NCBI RefSeq assembly: GCF_043196875.1
Contig: NZ_JBEBMX010000001.1
Coordinates: 806,001-870,000, forward strand
Direction: 5' to 3'
DNA from: Saccharospirillum sp043196875
GTDB taxonomy: Bacteria; Pseudomonadota; Gammaproteobacteria; Pseudomonadales; Natronospirillaceae
DNA: 64,000 nt
Each line of letters opens with the position of its first letter. Within the stretch, counting starts at the first letter, position 1. Both the position numbers and the translations under genes were made by a program. The notes below the pieces were generated by a model. It saw only the letters and a list, made by a program, of their open reading frames with translations. It had not been told where the DNA came from and did no database searches. This document shows positions 24,759 through 32,942 of this stretch, piece by piece.

Positions 24759-24797
24759 AAAAAACCCGGCGCTGCGAGGCAGGGCCGGGTGGGTTTT
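24759..24797. terminator. bidirectional terminator between LysR and FG-GAP genes
   Basis: CCCGGC and GCCGGG arms separated by 13 nt, with six As on the left (Ts in the minus direction) and GGGTTTT on the right. It lies between convergent genes. The rest of the gap 24616-24817 shows nothing else. Confidence 0.75.
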
Positions 24798-24817
24798 GCT
24801 GGGGTTAACAACGACGC

Positions 24818-26647
24818 TCAGTAGAGGTAGACCGCGCCGGAGTCTTCCATATTGTTGTCGGTCAGCGGATCATAATCGTCAGGCAGATTGTCACCGCCTA
24901 AACCACCCACGCTTTGGCCGTTGCTGTCTTCATAAGGCGCCCCCACCGCCAGGGTTTGGCCGTCACCACTGAGGGACAGGGCCGCGCCGAAAGCATCATA
25001 CTCTTCTGCATTGGACGCCTTGAGATAGCTTTCAAACTGCCAGGTGCCGCCCGGCTTGACGACGTAGCTATAGGCTGCACCGTTATTGGAACCCGTATCA
25101 TCCTTGTCGTTGCCATTCAGGCCGATGGCGTTGCTGCGCTCCCCAGTCGCCCCCACAGCCAGCCGCTGGCCATCGGCGCTGAGGCTGACGGAGGTGCCGA
25201 AGCCGTCATACTCGCCGGTATTGCTGGCCTTGATATAAGCCTGCTGTTCCCAGGTGTCGCCTTGCGGGCTGAACAGATAGACCGCGCCGGAAGAAAGTGC
25301 ATTGTTATCGTCATCGTCGGTTGTCGGTTTGGAGAAATGGGCGCCTTGAGCCGAGCTGCTTTCATACTTTGCGCCCACCGCCAACACCCTACCGTCCCCG
25401 TTTAGGCTGACGGAAGTGCCGAAGTAGTCAGCCCTGCCGGTATTACTGGCCTTGATGTAGGCCTGTTGTGGCCATGTGATGATCGGGTCGTTCGGGTCGA
25501 CTTCCTTGCCAAACAGATAGACCGCGCCTGTATCAGTCGCACCGCCATTATTGTCAACATCGCCATCCGCTATTGGTTGATTATCGCTACCGACCAATAC
25601 GCCTGTAACCAAGCTGTCTTCCCACGGCGCACTCACCGCCACCAAGGTACCGGCATCGTTCAGACTCACGGAAACACCAAACGCATCATAACGTTCAGCA
25701 TTGCTCGCGGAGAGGCGAGCCTGTTGCTTCCAGTCCGTGAGGTCAGGGGTATCGTCATCAGGCACGAAAATGAAGGCGTAGCCAATACCAGTGTCAGTGA
25801 CAGTGACAGATAGACCGTCTGCTCCCACCGCCAGCACCGTGCCGTCTTTATTCAGGCTGACGGAGCGGCCGAATTGGCCATAGTCCTCCTCATCGCCAGG
25901 GACGACGGTTTGTTCCTCCCAATCCCCCTCGCTGTTCGGGCTGAAAACATAGGCGGCACCGTTATTATTATTTTTTCCAGGCGCCCCAACCGCCAACACA
26001 TCGCCCGCATCGTTCAGGCTGACGGACCAGCCGAAGAGGGCATTTCCCGTCGCATCCGTTGCCCGGATATGCTGCGGCGCTTGCCAGTTGCCCTGCGCGT
26101 CCTGGCTGAACAGATAGACAGCGCCGGAGCTAGACTTCGTATCGTTAGCGCCATTTTCATAGGGCGCCCCAACCGCCAGCACCGTGCCATCCTGGTTCAG
26201 GCTGACGGCGTAGCCAAATCTGTCTCCCGTCCCCGTATTACTCGCCTTCAGGTAGCCGATGTTCTTAACCAGATGGTTGAGCTCGGGATTACCATCGATC
26301 ATCACCACCTGGCCGGGGGTGCAGTCGTCGGCATTACAACTGCTTAACAGATACTGGGCATCGGCGCGCGCATAGAGCGGGACTTTCAGGCGATACTCGT
26401 GGGTGTCGGCGGGAAGTTCGGCCAACATCGTCCATTTGGCGGTGCCCTTTTTGCCATCCGGGTCTTCGTGGAGTTGGTAGTGGGTGGCGCCTGCAACCGC
26501 CGGCCAACTGAAGTGAAAGGTTTTGATGTCGTCCAACTTAAGACTGAGTTTAGCAGCGGCAGGCCCGCTAGAGTCGGAGTCGCAGCCACTCAGCACGAGG
26601 GCGAGCAGCAGGGCGCTGATTATTTTGGTCGGTGTGAGATGATTCAT
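24818..26647 (-). CDS. FG-GAP repeat lipoprotein, predicted seven-bladed beta-propeller
   Basis: A surface or periplasmic lipoprotein of 609 residues. The signal ends LVLSGC with the lipidated Cys at 22; Asp at +2 of the mature protein would favour inner-membrane retention in E. coli-type sorting, though rules differ in other groups. Residues about 40-130 look like a fibronectin-type module (FHFSWPAVAGATHYQLHEDP). Seven integrin-like FG-GAP repeats follow, each with a pattern like FGxSVSLNxDGxxLAVGAP and an acidic loop such as EDSN. Units 1, 5, 6 and 7 share KASN. The ATG at 26647 has GAGG 8 nt upstream. Calcium-binding adhesion is a family-based guess. Confidence 0.83.
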   Translation of the reverse strand: MNHLTPTKIISALLLALVLSGCDSDSSGPAAAKLSLKLDDIKTFHFSWPAVAGATHYQLHEDPDGKKGTAKWTMLAELPADTHEYRLKVPLYARADAQYLLSSCNADDCTPGQVVMIDGNPELNHLVKNIGYLKASNTGTGDRFGYAVSLNQDGTVLAVGAPYENGANDTKSSSGAVYLFSQDAQGNWQAPQHIRATDATGNALFGWSVSLNDAGDVLAVGAPGKNNNNGAAYVFSPNSEGDWEEQTVVPGDEEDYGQFGRSVSLNKDGTVLAVGADGLSVTVTDTGIGYAFIFVPDDDTPDLTDWKQQARLSASNAERYDAFGVSVSLNDAGTLVAVSAPWEDSLVTGVLVGSDNQPIADGDVDNNGGATDTGAVYLFGKEVDPNDPIITWPQQAYIKASNTGRADYFGTSVSLNGDGRVLAVGAKYESSSAQGAHFSKPTTDDDDNNALSSGAVYLFSPQGDTWEQQAYIKASNTGEYDGFGTSVSLSADGQRLAVGATGERSNAIGLNGNDKDDTGSNNGAAYSYVVKPGGTWQFESYLKASNAEEYDAFGAALSLSGDGQTLAVGAPYEDSNGQSVGGLGGDNLPDDYDPLTDNNMEDSGAVYLY

Positions 26648-26906
26648 AACGTGCCTCAAAACAGGGTTGAAATGACCCGGCCAGCGAGTGGCCAGAGTGT
26701 TATTCAGCGCCTCTGTTATAAAGCACGGTCGTTGTATTTAGAGTTTGAATAAACGAGGTATTTTCCAGAAATATCGGCCAAATCGTTTGAAAAAACGCAA
26801 ATAGTTGGTTTTGGTTGAATCATGACGCAAAACGGTGACTGGCGCGGGTTATCAATCAGCGTCATGCGATCTTGTGGACTCCACATTCGGACCGGCACGA
26901 TGCGCC
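26648..26906. other. intergenic region upstream of the FG-GAP gene
   Basis: About 260 bp, noticeably AT-richer than its flanks around 26710-26830. It should hold the FG-GAP promoter; a TATAAC (minus strand near 26719-26724) could be a -10, but no good -35 was found. No gene is supported here. Confidence 0.4.
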
Positions 26907-26930
26907 AAAAAAACCCGGCCGCAGCCGGGT
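26907..26930 (-). terminator. terminator of the carbohydrate ABC operon
   Basis: On the minus strand ACCCGGC and GCCGGGT pair around a 4-nt loop and are followed by a run of Ts. It lies 65 bp after the last permease stop. Confidence 0.75.
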
Positions 26931-26994
26931 AAACAATCGCACTTTTGGACCTTGACGAAAAACAGCAATAAACAGCCGATCTTTAAAACGGCGG

Positions 26995-27819
26995 TCAGCC
27001 TTTCACCGCACCTTGCAACAACGCGGAGACAAACTGGCGTTGGAAGATCAAAAACAAAATAACGGTGGGCGCCAAAATGATCAGCGAACCGGCGCAGAGC
27101 AGCGGCACATCGGTGCCCCACTGACCCTGGAAGGCACCCAAGGCACCGGCAACCGTGCGTTTGGTCGGGTCCTGCACTAAGACCACCGGCAGCAGGAATT
27201 GGTTCCAGGTCCACAGAAACAGCAGGATCGACAACGACATGATCGACGGCCGTGCCAGCGGCATCTGAATTTTCCAGAACTCGCGCCAGCTATCAGCGCC
27301 ATCGAGTTGCGCCGCTTCGCTCAAATCTTTGGGTACGCCAATAAAGTGAGCGCGCATCCAATAAACCGAGAACGGCATATACAGACCAAGCAGCGGCAGG
27401 ATGATCGCGAAGCGAGTATTGAGCAGACCCAGGGCGCGCACTTCGTAATAGAGCGGCGTGATGATGGATTCGAACGGCAGTGTCAGACCCAGCACGAAAA
27501 CCAGGTACAACCATTTGCGTCGTCCAGTCACCAGCTTGGATAAACCAAAGCCGGCCAAACACGCCATGATCACCGCCAGCGGTACCACACCGGCCACAAT
27601 CAACAGGCTGGAGAGCATCATCTGCCCCATATTGGCGACTTCGAAAGCGCGCGCGAAGTTGCCCCACTGCGGATCGGACGGCCAGGAAATACCCACCGGG
27701 TAGGTGCCCGAAGGTGCCAACGCCGCCGACAACATGCTCAGAAACGGCAGCAGGGTGATGGCCATCAACAGCACAATCAGGCCACGGCCGATCCACGGAT
27801 TACGTAACCAGTGATTCAT
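26995..27819 (-). CDS. carbohydrate ABC transporter permease (MalG/AraQ type)
   Basis: Second inner-membrane permease of a CUT1-type sugar importer, 274 residues with six spans. The docking loop EAAQLDGADSWREFWKIQMPLARP has the EAA form, and the C-terminus RQFVSALLQGAVKG is typical of this family. The ATG at 27819 overlaps the upstream permease stop by 4 bp and is preferred over a longer reading. No ATPase gene follows: the operon ends here at a terminator, so it presumably borrows a shared MalK/MsmK-like ATPase encoded elsewhere. Confidence 0.88.
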   Translation of the reverse strand: MNHWLRNPWIGRGLIVLLMAITLLPFLSMLSAALAPSGTYPVGISWPSDPQWGNFARAFEVANMGQMMLSSLLIVAGVVPLAVIMACLAGFGLSKLVTGRRKWLYLVFVLGLTLPFESIITPLYYEVRALGLLNTRFAIILPLLGLYMPFSVYWMRAHFIGVPKDLSEAAQLDGADSWREFWKIQMPLARPSIMSLSILLFLWTWNQFLLPVVLVQDPTKRTVAGALGAFQGQWGTDVPLLCAGSLIILAPTVILFLIFQRQFVSALLQGAVKG

Positions 27820-28733
27820 GATTTCTCCCGCGTCAGCCATTGCACCGGCAGGATGCACGCCAGTACCAGTATCATCAGCACCACACCGAGCGCCGACGCC
27901 AGACCCACCTCACGGTGGGCAAAGGCGAGCCGGTAAATTTCCAGACCCGGCACCGTGGTTTCGATGCCCGGACCACCACCGGTGGAGACGTAAACCACGT
28001 CGAAACTCGACAACGCCTGAATGATGGTGACAGTAATACAAACACCGATCTCCGGACGCAGGCTGGGCAGCGTGACGTGACGGAATTCCTGCCAGGGCGT
28101 GGCGCCGTCGAGCTTGGCGGCTTCATACAAGGCCGCGTCAATCTTGGCGATGCCAGTCACCAGCAACAGCAAGCACAGACCGAGCAACACCCAGGTGCCA
28201 ATCAGACCGACCGCCGGCAAGGCGTAATCGAAATCACCGAGCCAGCCTCGGGTCCAGCTTTCCAGACCGATCAGGTTGAGGAACTGGTTCACCACGCCGT
28301 CGAAGTCGTACATCCAGCTCCAGGCGATGCCTGCGGCCACCAACGGAATCACCTGGGGAATAAACAGGATGGTCCGGGTGACGGTGCCAAAACGGCCGGA
28401 CATCTGGTTGCGAATCGCCGAGGCAATCAGCAAACCGAGCACCACCGGCACGGCGGTGAAGTAGATGATCAATCGGAAAGCGTTGCCGATGATCTGCAGC
28501 AGATCACTGTCGGTCATCACTTCCCAATAATTCGACAGGCCGGCAAAACTGGCCTGGCCAATGCCATCCCAGTTGAGCAGCGAGTAGTAAACCGAAATCA
28601 CCATCGGCAGCAGCACAAAGGCGGCATAGATGGCGAACGCCGGCAAAATAAACCACCAGGCGGCGGCGATGCGGCGTTTCACCTTAACCGGCTCGCGCGC
28701 CTGGGGGTTTTGGACAGTCTCAGTGACGGTCAT
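27816..28733 (-). CDS. carbohydrate ABC transporter permease (MalF/UgpA type)
   Basis: First permease of the importer, 305 residues, with a cytosolic N-terminus of about 25 residues (VKVKRRIAAAWW) and six spans. The docking loop is EAAKLDGATPWQEFRHVTLPSLRP. LNWDGIGQASFAGLSNYWEV in the first periplasmic loop is typical of CUT1 MalF-like permeases. It lies 27 bp after the binding-protein gene and overlaps the second permease. Both permeases keep the EAA loop, so they can contact a shared ATPase. Confidence 0.88.
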   Translation of the reverse strand: MTVTETVQNPQAREPVKVKRRIAAAWWFILPAFAIYAAFVLLPMVISVYYSLLNWDGIGQASFAGLSNYWEVMTDSDLLQIIGNAFRLIIYFTAVPVVLGLLIASAIRNQMSGRFGTVTRTILFIPQVIPLVAAGIAWSWMYDFDGVVNQFLNLIGLESWTRGWLGDFDYALPAVGLIGTWVLLGLCLLLLVTGIAKIDAALYEAAKLDGATPWQEFRHVTLPSLRPEIGVCITVTIIQALSSFDVVYVSTGGGPGIETTVPGLEIYRLAFAHREVGLASALGVVLMILVLACILPVQWLTREKS

Positions 28734-28760
28734 GAATCACATCCACATTAATGACGAGGC

Positions 28761-30062
28761 TCAGCGCGACAGCTGCTTCTCGTATTCTTCTTGAACCGCT
28801 TCGAGCAAACCTTCGGCATCCTGACGTCCGCCGACCATTTTTTGCAATTCGGGCGTCCAGGCCGCGGCGAAAATCGCACCGGTGGCGTTGGCCGTGAAGT
28901 CCATGGCGCCGTTGTTCGCAGCGATGACCTGACTGGCTGCCAGGGTAGAAGCAATCAGCGAGTTCGGATCGACTTCCGGCAACGGCAGATCGGCCGGACC
29001 ACCGGGGTTGGAGCCGCCGACTTCAACGTTGATCTGGCGAGCGGTTTCATTGGTGGCGACCCAGTTCAGGAAGAAGGCGGCGCAATCCGGGTTGTTGGAG
29101 TTGGCGCCAATGCCGAAGGTCAGCGGCGACGACATGGTCGAGTAACGACCGCCTGCTTCACGCGGAGGCATCAGGAAGAAACCGACTTTGTCGCCCATCT
29201 GCTGTTGCAGGTTGGCCGATTCCCAGTCGCCGTTGAACATCAACAAACCCTGGCCCTGAGTGAAGCGGCTCATCATGTTGAAGTAGTCGATGGAGTTGGC
29301 GTTGCGCGGGAAGTAACCGGCTTCGATCCAGTCTTGCAAATGCTCAGTAGCCGCCAGATTTTCCGGGGTGTCGATGGTCGCGCCTTCCTGCTGGAAGATC
29401 CACTCGTTGATCGGCTCCGGATCGCCATAAGAACCCATCAGGTTCTGCAGCGGGAAGTTGATGCCGGCGGTGTCTTTGTTCCACTGCATGATCGGCTGGA
29501 TATCGGCGTCTTTGGCGCGTGCCAACAGATCATCAAGCTCGGCCAGTGTTTTTGGCACGTCAGTCATGCCCAGTTCGGCAGCCAGTTCTTTGTTGTAGAA
29601 CACGCCGGTGGTGCTGTAGTTCAGACCCAGGGCGTACAAAGAACCGATACCACGCGGACGGCCGCTTTCGTGCAGACGCAATTGCACCAGCTGCGAGGCG
29701 GGGAAGCTGTCCCAACCGAATTCATCGAAATAAGGATCGAGGTTTTGCAGCAGATCGTTAGCGACCAGATCGCTGATGCTGGGCAGGCGGATCAAGTCCG
29801 GCGCGTTGTCTTGCGACAGCAGGCGCGGGCTATTTTCCATCAGGTTGGCGAACTGATCTTCACGAATGTCGAAGCTGACATTCGGGTATTGGTTGCTGAA
29901 TTCCTCAGCCAAACGGCTCGGCAATGGAAAACCGGTTTCGAAATACGCTTTCAGGGTGACCGGCTCGGCGCCGCAACTTAATGCAGCAAAACTCGGAGCA
30001 GTCAGGGTGGCGGCGCAGGCCAGCAGCGACAAGCGCAAGGCCTTGGATGTTGTTTTTATCAT
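28761..30062 (-). CDS. carbohydrate ABC transporter substrate-binding protein
   Basis: Periplasmic sugar-binding protein of 433 residues with a Sec signal of about 26 residues ending TAPSFA. The mature sequence has family-1 solute-binding features: VTLKAYFETGFPLPSRLAEEFSNQYPNVSF, YNKELAAELGMTDVPKTLAELDDLLARAKD and GLLMFNGDWESANLQ. The ligand is probably a mono- or oligosaccharide; no specific sugar can be assigned. GAGGAGG lies 7 nt upstream of the ATG. A perfect palindrome (30111-30128) matching the LacI-side operator lies 49 bp before the start, so the operon should be under the nearby LacI regulator. Confidence 0.87.
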   Translation of the reverse strand: MIKTTSKALRLSLLACAATLTAPSFAALSCGAEPVTLKAYFETGFPLPSRLAEEFSNQYPNVSFDIREDQFANLMENSPRLLSQDNAPDLIRLPSISDLVANDLLQNLDPYFDEFGWDSFPASQLVQLRLHESGRPRGIGSLYALGLNYSTTGVFYNKELAAELGMTDVPKTLAELDDLLARAKDADIQPIMQWNKDTAGINFPLQNLMGSYGDPEPINEWIFQQEGATIDTPENLAATEHLQDWIEAGYFPRNANSIDYFNMMSRFTQGQGLLMFNGDWESANLQQQMGDKVGFFLMPPREAGGRYSTMSSPLTFGIGANSNNPDCAAFFLNWVATNETARQINVEVGGSNPGGPADLPLPEVDPNSLIASTLAASQVIAANNGAMDFTANATGAIFAAAWTPELQKMVGGRQDAEGLLEAVQEEYEKQLSR

Positions 30063-30082
30063 GACGACCTCCTCAAGGGCGT

Positions 30083-30106
30083 CCGTTCAGCGGTATTACT
30101 GAACGG
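30083..30106. repeat. inverted repeat in the sugar-importer leader
   Basis: CCGTTCAG and CTGAACGG flank 8 nt, between the operator and the ribosome site of the binding-protein gene. It would form an 8-bp hairpin in the mRNA leader and may be a stability or translation element, or a second regulator site. Confidence 0.6.
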
Positions 30107-30110
30107 ATCT

Positions 30111-30128
30111 TGCTAAAAGGTTTTAGCA
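30111..30128. promoter_or_regulatory. LacI-type operator, copy 1 (before the sugar-binding gene)
   Basis: TGCTAAAAGGTTTTAGCA has perfect 8-bp arms around a GG centre. Copy 2 at 31458-31475 matches 13 of 16 arm positions. Size, symmetry and pairing with a nearby lacI-type gene fit a LacI-family operator. Confidence 0.65.
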
Positions 30129-30214
30129 TATCATCGGTGACCGGGCTAAGCCTGTAAAGCGAACCCGGCCTTTCTTACACTGTAAGCGGCATCACACCGC
30201 CCTCTTCGGTGCGC

Positions 30215-31381
30215 TCAGAACATCTCCTTGAGCGCCTGGATGATACGGGTGGCGCGCGGGTCGCCCTCGCCGTACATCCAGTTGGTCACAAAGGCAAAGC
30301 CGAGACGCTGCTCGGGGTCGGCAAAGGTCACCTGACCGCCGGCACCGTCGTGACCAAAACTGGCTGAACTCAGATAACGACGCACTTCTGAATCCAGTTG
30401 GAAACCTTTGCCCCAAGCCGGATACGGACCCGGCGCTGGATAAATCTGCGGACCCTGGCTCATCACTTCAGTAGCGACTTTCAAAGTATCGTCTTGCAGC
30501 AAACGCACGCCCTTGGTGGGCGTCACCACGGCCGACCAGATCGATGCCAATGCCTGGGCGGTCGCAATGCCACCGGCGCCCGGCGCTTCGACGGCCTGCA
30601 AGCGCGGGTCGTTAAAGCCTTCGGTGTCGGTGACCAGCGCCGCAGGCAAGGCATTGCCCAAGGTCATGGCGCGGTAGGGCCAGTAGGGTTCTTCCGGGCT
30701 GTCTTTCGCCGCTTCCGCATCCCACAAGTCATACAACGCCTGGCTGCAACCGATGTGCGCGACTCGCGGCTGCTTATCGGCTGGCAAACCAACCCAAAGA
30801 TCGGCATTTAATGGCTGTGCCAGACGCTGCTGCACCAGGTCACGTACGCGGGTGCCGCTGGCACGGCGCAGAATTTCACCGACCAACCAACCATGGGTAA
30901 TGGCGTGATAAGCATGACCACTGCCCGGCGGCCACAGCGGCTCTTGTTCAGCCAAGGCATTGACCGGCTTGGTCCAGTCGAGCAGGTCTTCAAACGACCA
31001 TGGCTGGCGCGGCGCACTGAGGCCGGCACGGTGTGACAGCACCTCGGCAACGGTAATGTTGGCTTTGCCATGGGCCGCGAATTCGGGCCAGTAATGGGCG
31101 ACTTTTTGCTGGTAGTCGAGCTTGCCTTCCTGCACCAGTTGGGCGGCGATAATGGCCATCAAACCCTTGGTGCAGCTAAACACCACGGCGGCAGTTTCAT
31201 CGCTCCAAGGCTTGTGCTGACGCGGGTCGGCTGAACCGCCTTGCAGATGCACAACCTCCTTACCGTCCTGCCAAATACTGAGCGCTGCGCCCCAACCCTC
31301 GGTTTCCTCAAAACCAGCGCGAAAAGCGTCGCGCACGGCTTCGAAGCCAGGCTGAATGTGGCCCACTACCTCTGTGCCCAT
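30215..31381 (-). CDS. serine hydrolase of the class C beta-lactamase/EstB family
   Basis: A penicillin-binding-protein-like serine hydrolase of 388 residues. The SxxK motif is SCTKGLM near residue 70, and the second motif tyrosine lies in SGHAYHAITHGW. C-terminal FGHDGAGGQVTFADPE replaces the KTG box with HDG, as in EstB-type esterases rather than true beta-lactamases. No signal peptide is seen, so it is probably cytosolic and an esterase. It lies between the LacI gene and the sugar importer on the importer strand. Removal of acyl groups from an imported sugar is a reasonable inference but not shown. Confidence 0.83.
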   Translation of the reverse strand: MGTEVVGHIQPGFEAVRDAFRAGFEETEGWGAALSIWQDGKEVVHLQGGSADPRQHKPWSDETAAVVFSCTKGLMAIIAAQLVQEGKLDYQQKVAHYWPEFAAHGKANITVAEVLSHRAGLSAPRQPWSFEDLLDWTKPVNALAEQEPLWPPGSGHAYHAITHGWLVGEILRRASGTRVRDLVQQRLAQPLNADLWVGLPADKQPRVAHIGCSQALYDLWDAEAAKDSPEEPYWPYRAMTLGNALPAALVTDTEGFNDPRLQAVEAPGAGGIATAQALASIWSAVVTPTKGVRLLQDDTLKVATEVMSQGPQIYPAPGPYPAWGKGFQLDSEVRRYLSSASFGHDGAGGQVTFADPEQRLGFAFVTNWMYGEGDPRATRIIQALKEMF

Positions 31382-31457
31382 GCTGTTTCCTCAATGATGA
31401 TTCAGAAGGGTTCACGACCATTGGTTTTTGTAGGGGTCGCCGAACCGGATGGCACAA

Positions 31458-31475
31458 AGATAAAACGATTTAGCA
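31458..31475. promoter_or_regulatory. LacI-type operator, copy 2 (between hydrolase and lacI genes)
   Basis: AGATAAAACGATTTAGCA matches the copy at 30111-30128 at 13 of 16 arm positions and has the CG centre usual for LacI-family sites. It lies 36 bp before the regulator ATG and 76 bp before the divergent hydrolase start, so it can control both. Confidence 0.6.
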
Positions 31476-31511
31476 CATTGTCAAGGCTGCGCGATTTTCA
31501 TCTTTCAAGGT

Positions 31512-32567
31512 ATGCTCTGCGACCAGACACCAAAAACGGACTTCGTTTTGAGTAAGAAAAAGCGCGTAACGCTCGCCGATGTGGCCCGACTGGCGGGCTT
31601 ATCGACCTCGGCCGCCTCAATGATTCTGACCGGCCGCCCCGACACCCGCCTGTCGCCCGAAGCCCATGCCCGGGTTCACGAAGCCGCCGCTACGTTGGGC
31701 TATCGACCCAACGCCGCCGCCCGCGCCTTGCGTACCGATAAAACGCAAACCCTGGCATTTATTTCCGACCACATCGCCACGACGCGTTTTGCCAGCGGTT
31801 TGATTCGCGGCGCCCTGGCCGAATCGGAAGCCGCCAAGCAGGTGATGCTGGTACTGGAAACCCACGGCGACCCAGCCCTGGAAACCCGGGCGATCGACGA
31901 AGCCATCGACCGGCAAGTGGACGGCATCATCTTCGCCGCCATGCGCTCACGCGAAGTGTTCTTGCCGGAAATCTCGGCCAACATACCGATGGTGATGCTC
32001 AACGGCACCAGCAAGCAGTGCCCAACGGCCATCCTGCCGGACGAGTTCAACGGCGGGCGCGAAGCGGTGCGACTGCTGGCAGAAGCCGGTTTCAGCGAGG
32101 GCTTGGTACTGGTCGGCCACAACGCCGATGTGGAAGAAGGCTTATTCCGTTCCGAAACCGTGATCCGCCGACTTGAGGGCATTCGCACCGAAATGGCCGA
32201 ACGCGGTCTGCATTTTGACGACGAGTTAAGCAGTTGGAACTGGGAACCGGAAAACGGCTATAAGCTGGTGAAGAAATACCTCAAACACGAACAACCCAAA
32301 GCGCTGATCTGCCTGAACGACCGCCTCGCTTTCGGCGCCTACCAGGCACTCGCCGATACCGGCCTGAGCATTCCGACCGACGTCTCCATCGTCTCCTTCG
32401 ACAACGACGAACTGGCCTCCTACTTACGCCCCGGCCTGACCACCATCGCCCTGCCCCACGAAACCATGGGCCGCGAAGCGGTGCGGATGTTGTTGGATGC
32501 TAAGGCGACGGAAGAGATCAAGTTGGTGGAGATGGAGGCTGTGGTGAGGGGGTCGGTGCGGGCCTGA
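31512..32567 (+). CDS. LacI-family transcriptional regulator
   Basis: A LacI/GalR-type regulator of about 351 residues. The HTH and hinge read VTLADVARLAGLSTSAASMILTGRPDTRLSPE and GYRPNAAARALR. A periplasmic-binding-protein-like effector domain follows (about 75-345), with LICLNDRLAFGAYQALADTGLSIPTDVSIVSFD near its end. The start is either the ATG at 31512 (AAGG immediately before it, too close) or the TTG at 31548 giving MSKKKRVTLADVA, which looks like the natural N-terminus; the longer form is reported. Two operator-like palindromes tie it to the serine hydrolase and the ABC importer, so it is probably a repressor relieved by the imported sugar. Confidence 0.88.
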   Translation: MLCDQTPKTDFVLSKKKRVTLADVARLAGLSTSAASMILTGRPDTRLSPEAHARVHEAAATLGYRPNAAARALRTDKTQTLAFISDHIATTRFASGLIRGALAESEAAKQVMLVLETHGDPALETRAIDEAIDRQVDGIIFAAMRSREVFLPEISANIPMVMLNGTSKQCPTAILPDEFNGGREAVRLLAEAGFSEGLVLVGHNADVEEGLFRSETVIRRLEGIRTEMAERGLHFDDELSSWNWEPENGYKLVKKYLKHEQPKALICLNDRLAFGAYQALADTGLSIPTDVSIVSFDNDELASYLRPGLTTIALPHETMGREAVRMLLDAKATEEIKLVEMEAVVRGSVRA

Positions 32568-32675
32568 ACCGAACAGCAAACGCCAGGTCTTCAAGCTAAC
32601 CGCTAAAGCCGGTACCTTAGCCACTCAGCAACCAAGGTAAGCGTTGCACGAATGTGATTTCAGGGTGTCGGTGGG

Positions 32676-32783
32676 ATGATCGAACGTAGTAACAATTTCT
32701 CATTTCTCGCAGAGCACGACCCGCTTTTTGTAGAGCTGGCCGGTGCTGCGGAACGTGCCTTTAGTAGCGATCCAAACAATTGA
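32676..32783 (+). pseudogene. truncated N-terminus of a type I restriction HsdR-like gene
   Basis: An ATG opens 35 codons reading MIERSNNFSFLAEHDPLFVE... and ...AAERAFSSDPNN before a TGA. The stretch FSFLAEHDPLFVELAGAAERAFSSDPN strongly resembles the first residues of DEAD/DEAH-box HsdR subunits, which continue TTLIKLRQ at this point. The break comes exactly there. Recognition is from memory of the family, not a search. It is a fragment, not a working gene. Confidence 0.5.
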
Positions 32784-32872
32784 TCAGAGGTGACAAGCGC
32801 GCTGAAGCCTTACTGGCACGCATTAAGGCCGAGCGGTCGAAGCAAGCTCTAAAAGTAGGGGGACAGGTTTAG
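32768..32872 (+). pseudogene. possible C-terminal remnant of a type I specificity (HsdS) gene
   Basis: Directly after the HsdR-like fragment, in another frame, a stretch reads KRAEALLARIKAERSKQALK and ends VGGQV at a TAG (32870). Charged tails with LLARIxAER are common at the ends of HsdS proteins. There is no start codon or upstream body, so it is a remnant at most. The remaining bases 32873-32942 show nothing. Confidence 0.35.
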
Positions 32873-32942
32873 AGATACACCCAGCTGCCTAGGTCTTTAT
32901 AGCACGAGTGGTCGCGGTCGCTGGTGTGAGGGAACTTACAGG

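Noticed and set aside
30141..30168. CCGGG...CCCGG inverted repeat after the serine hydrolase, considered as its terminator
   Set aside because: The loop is 18 nt and no T run follows in the minus direction, so termination is doubtful.
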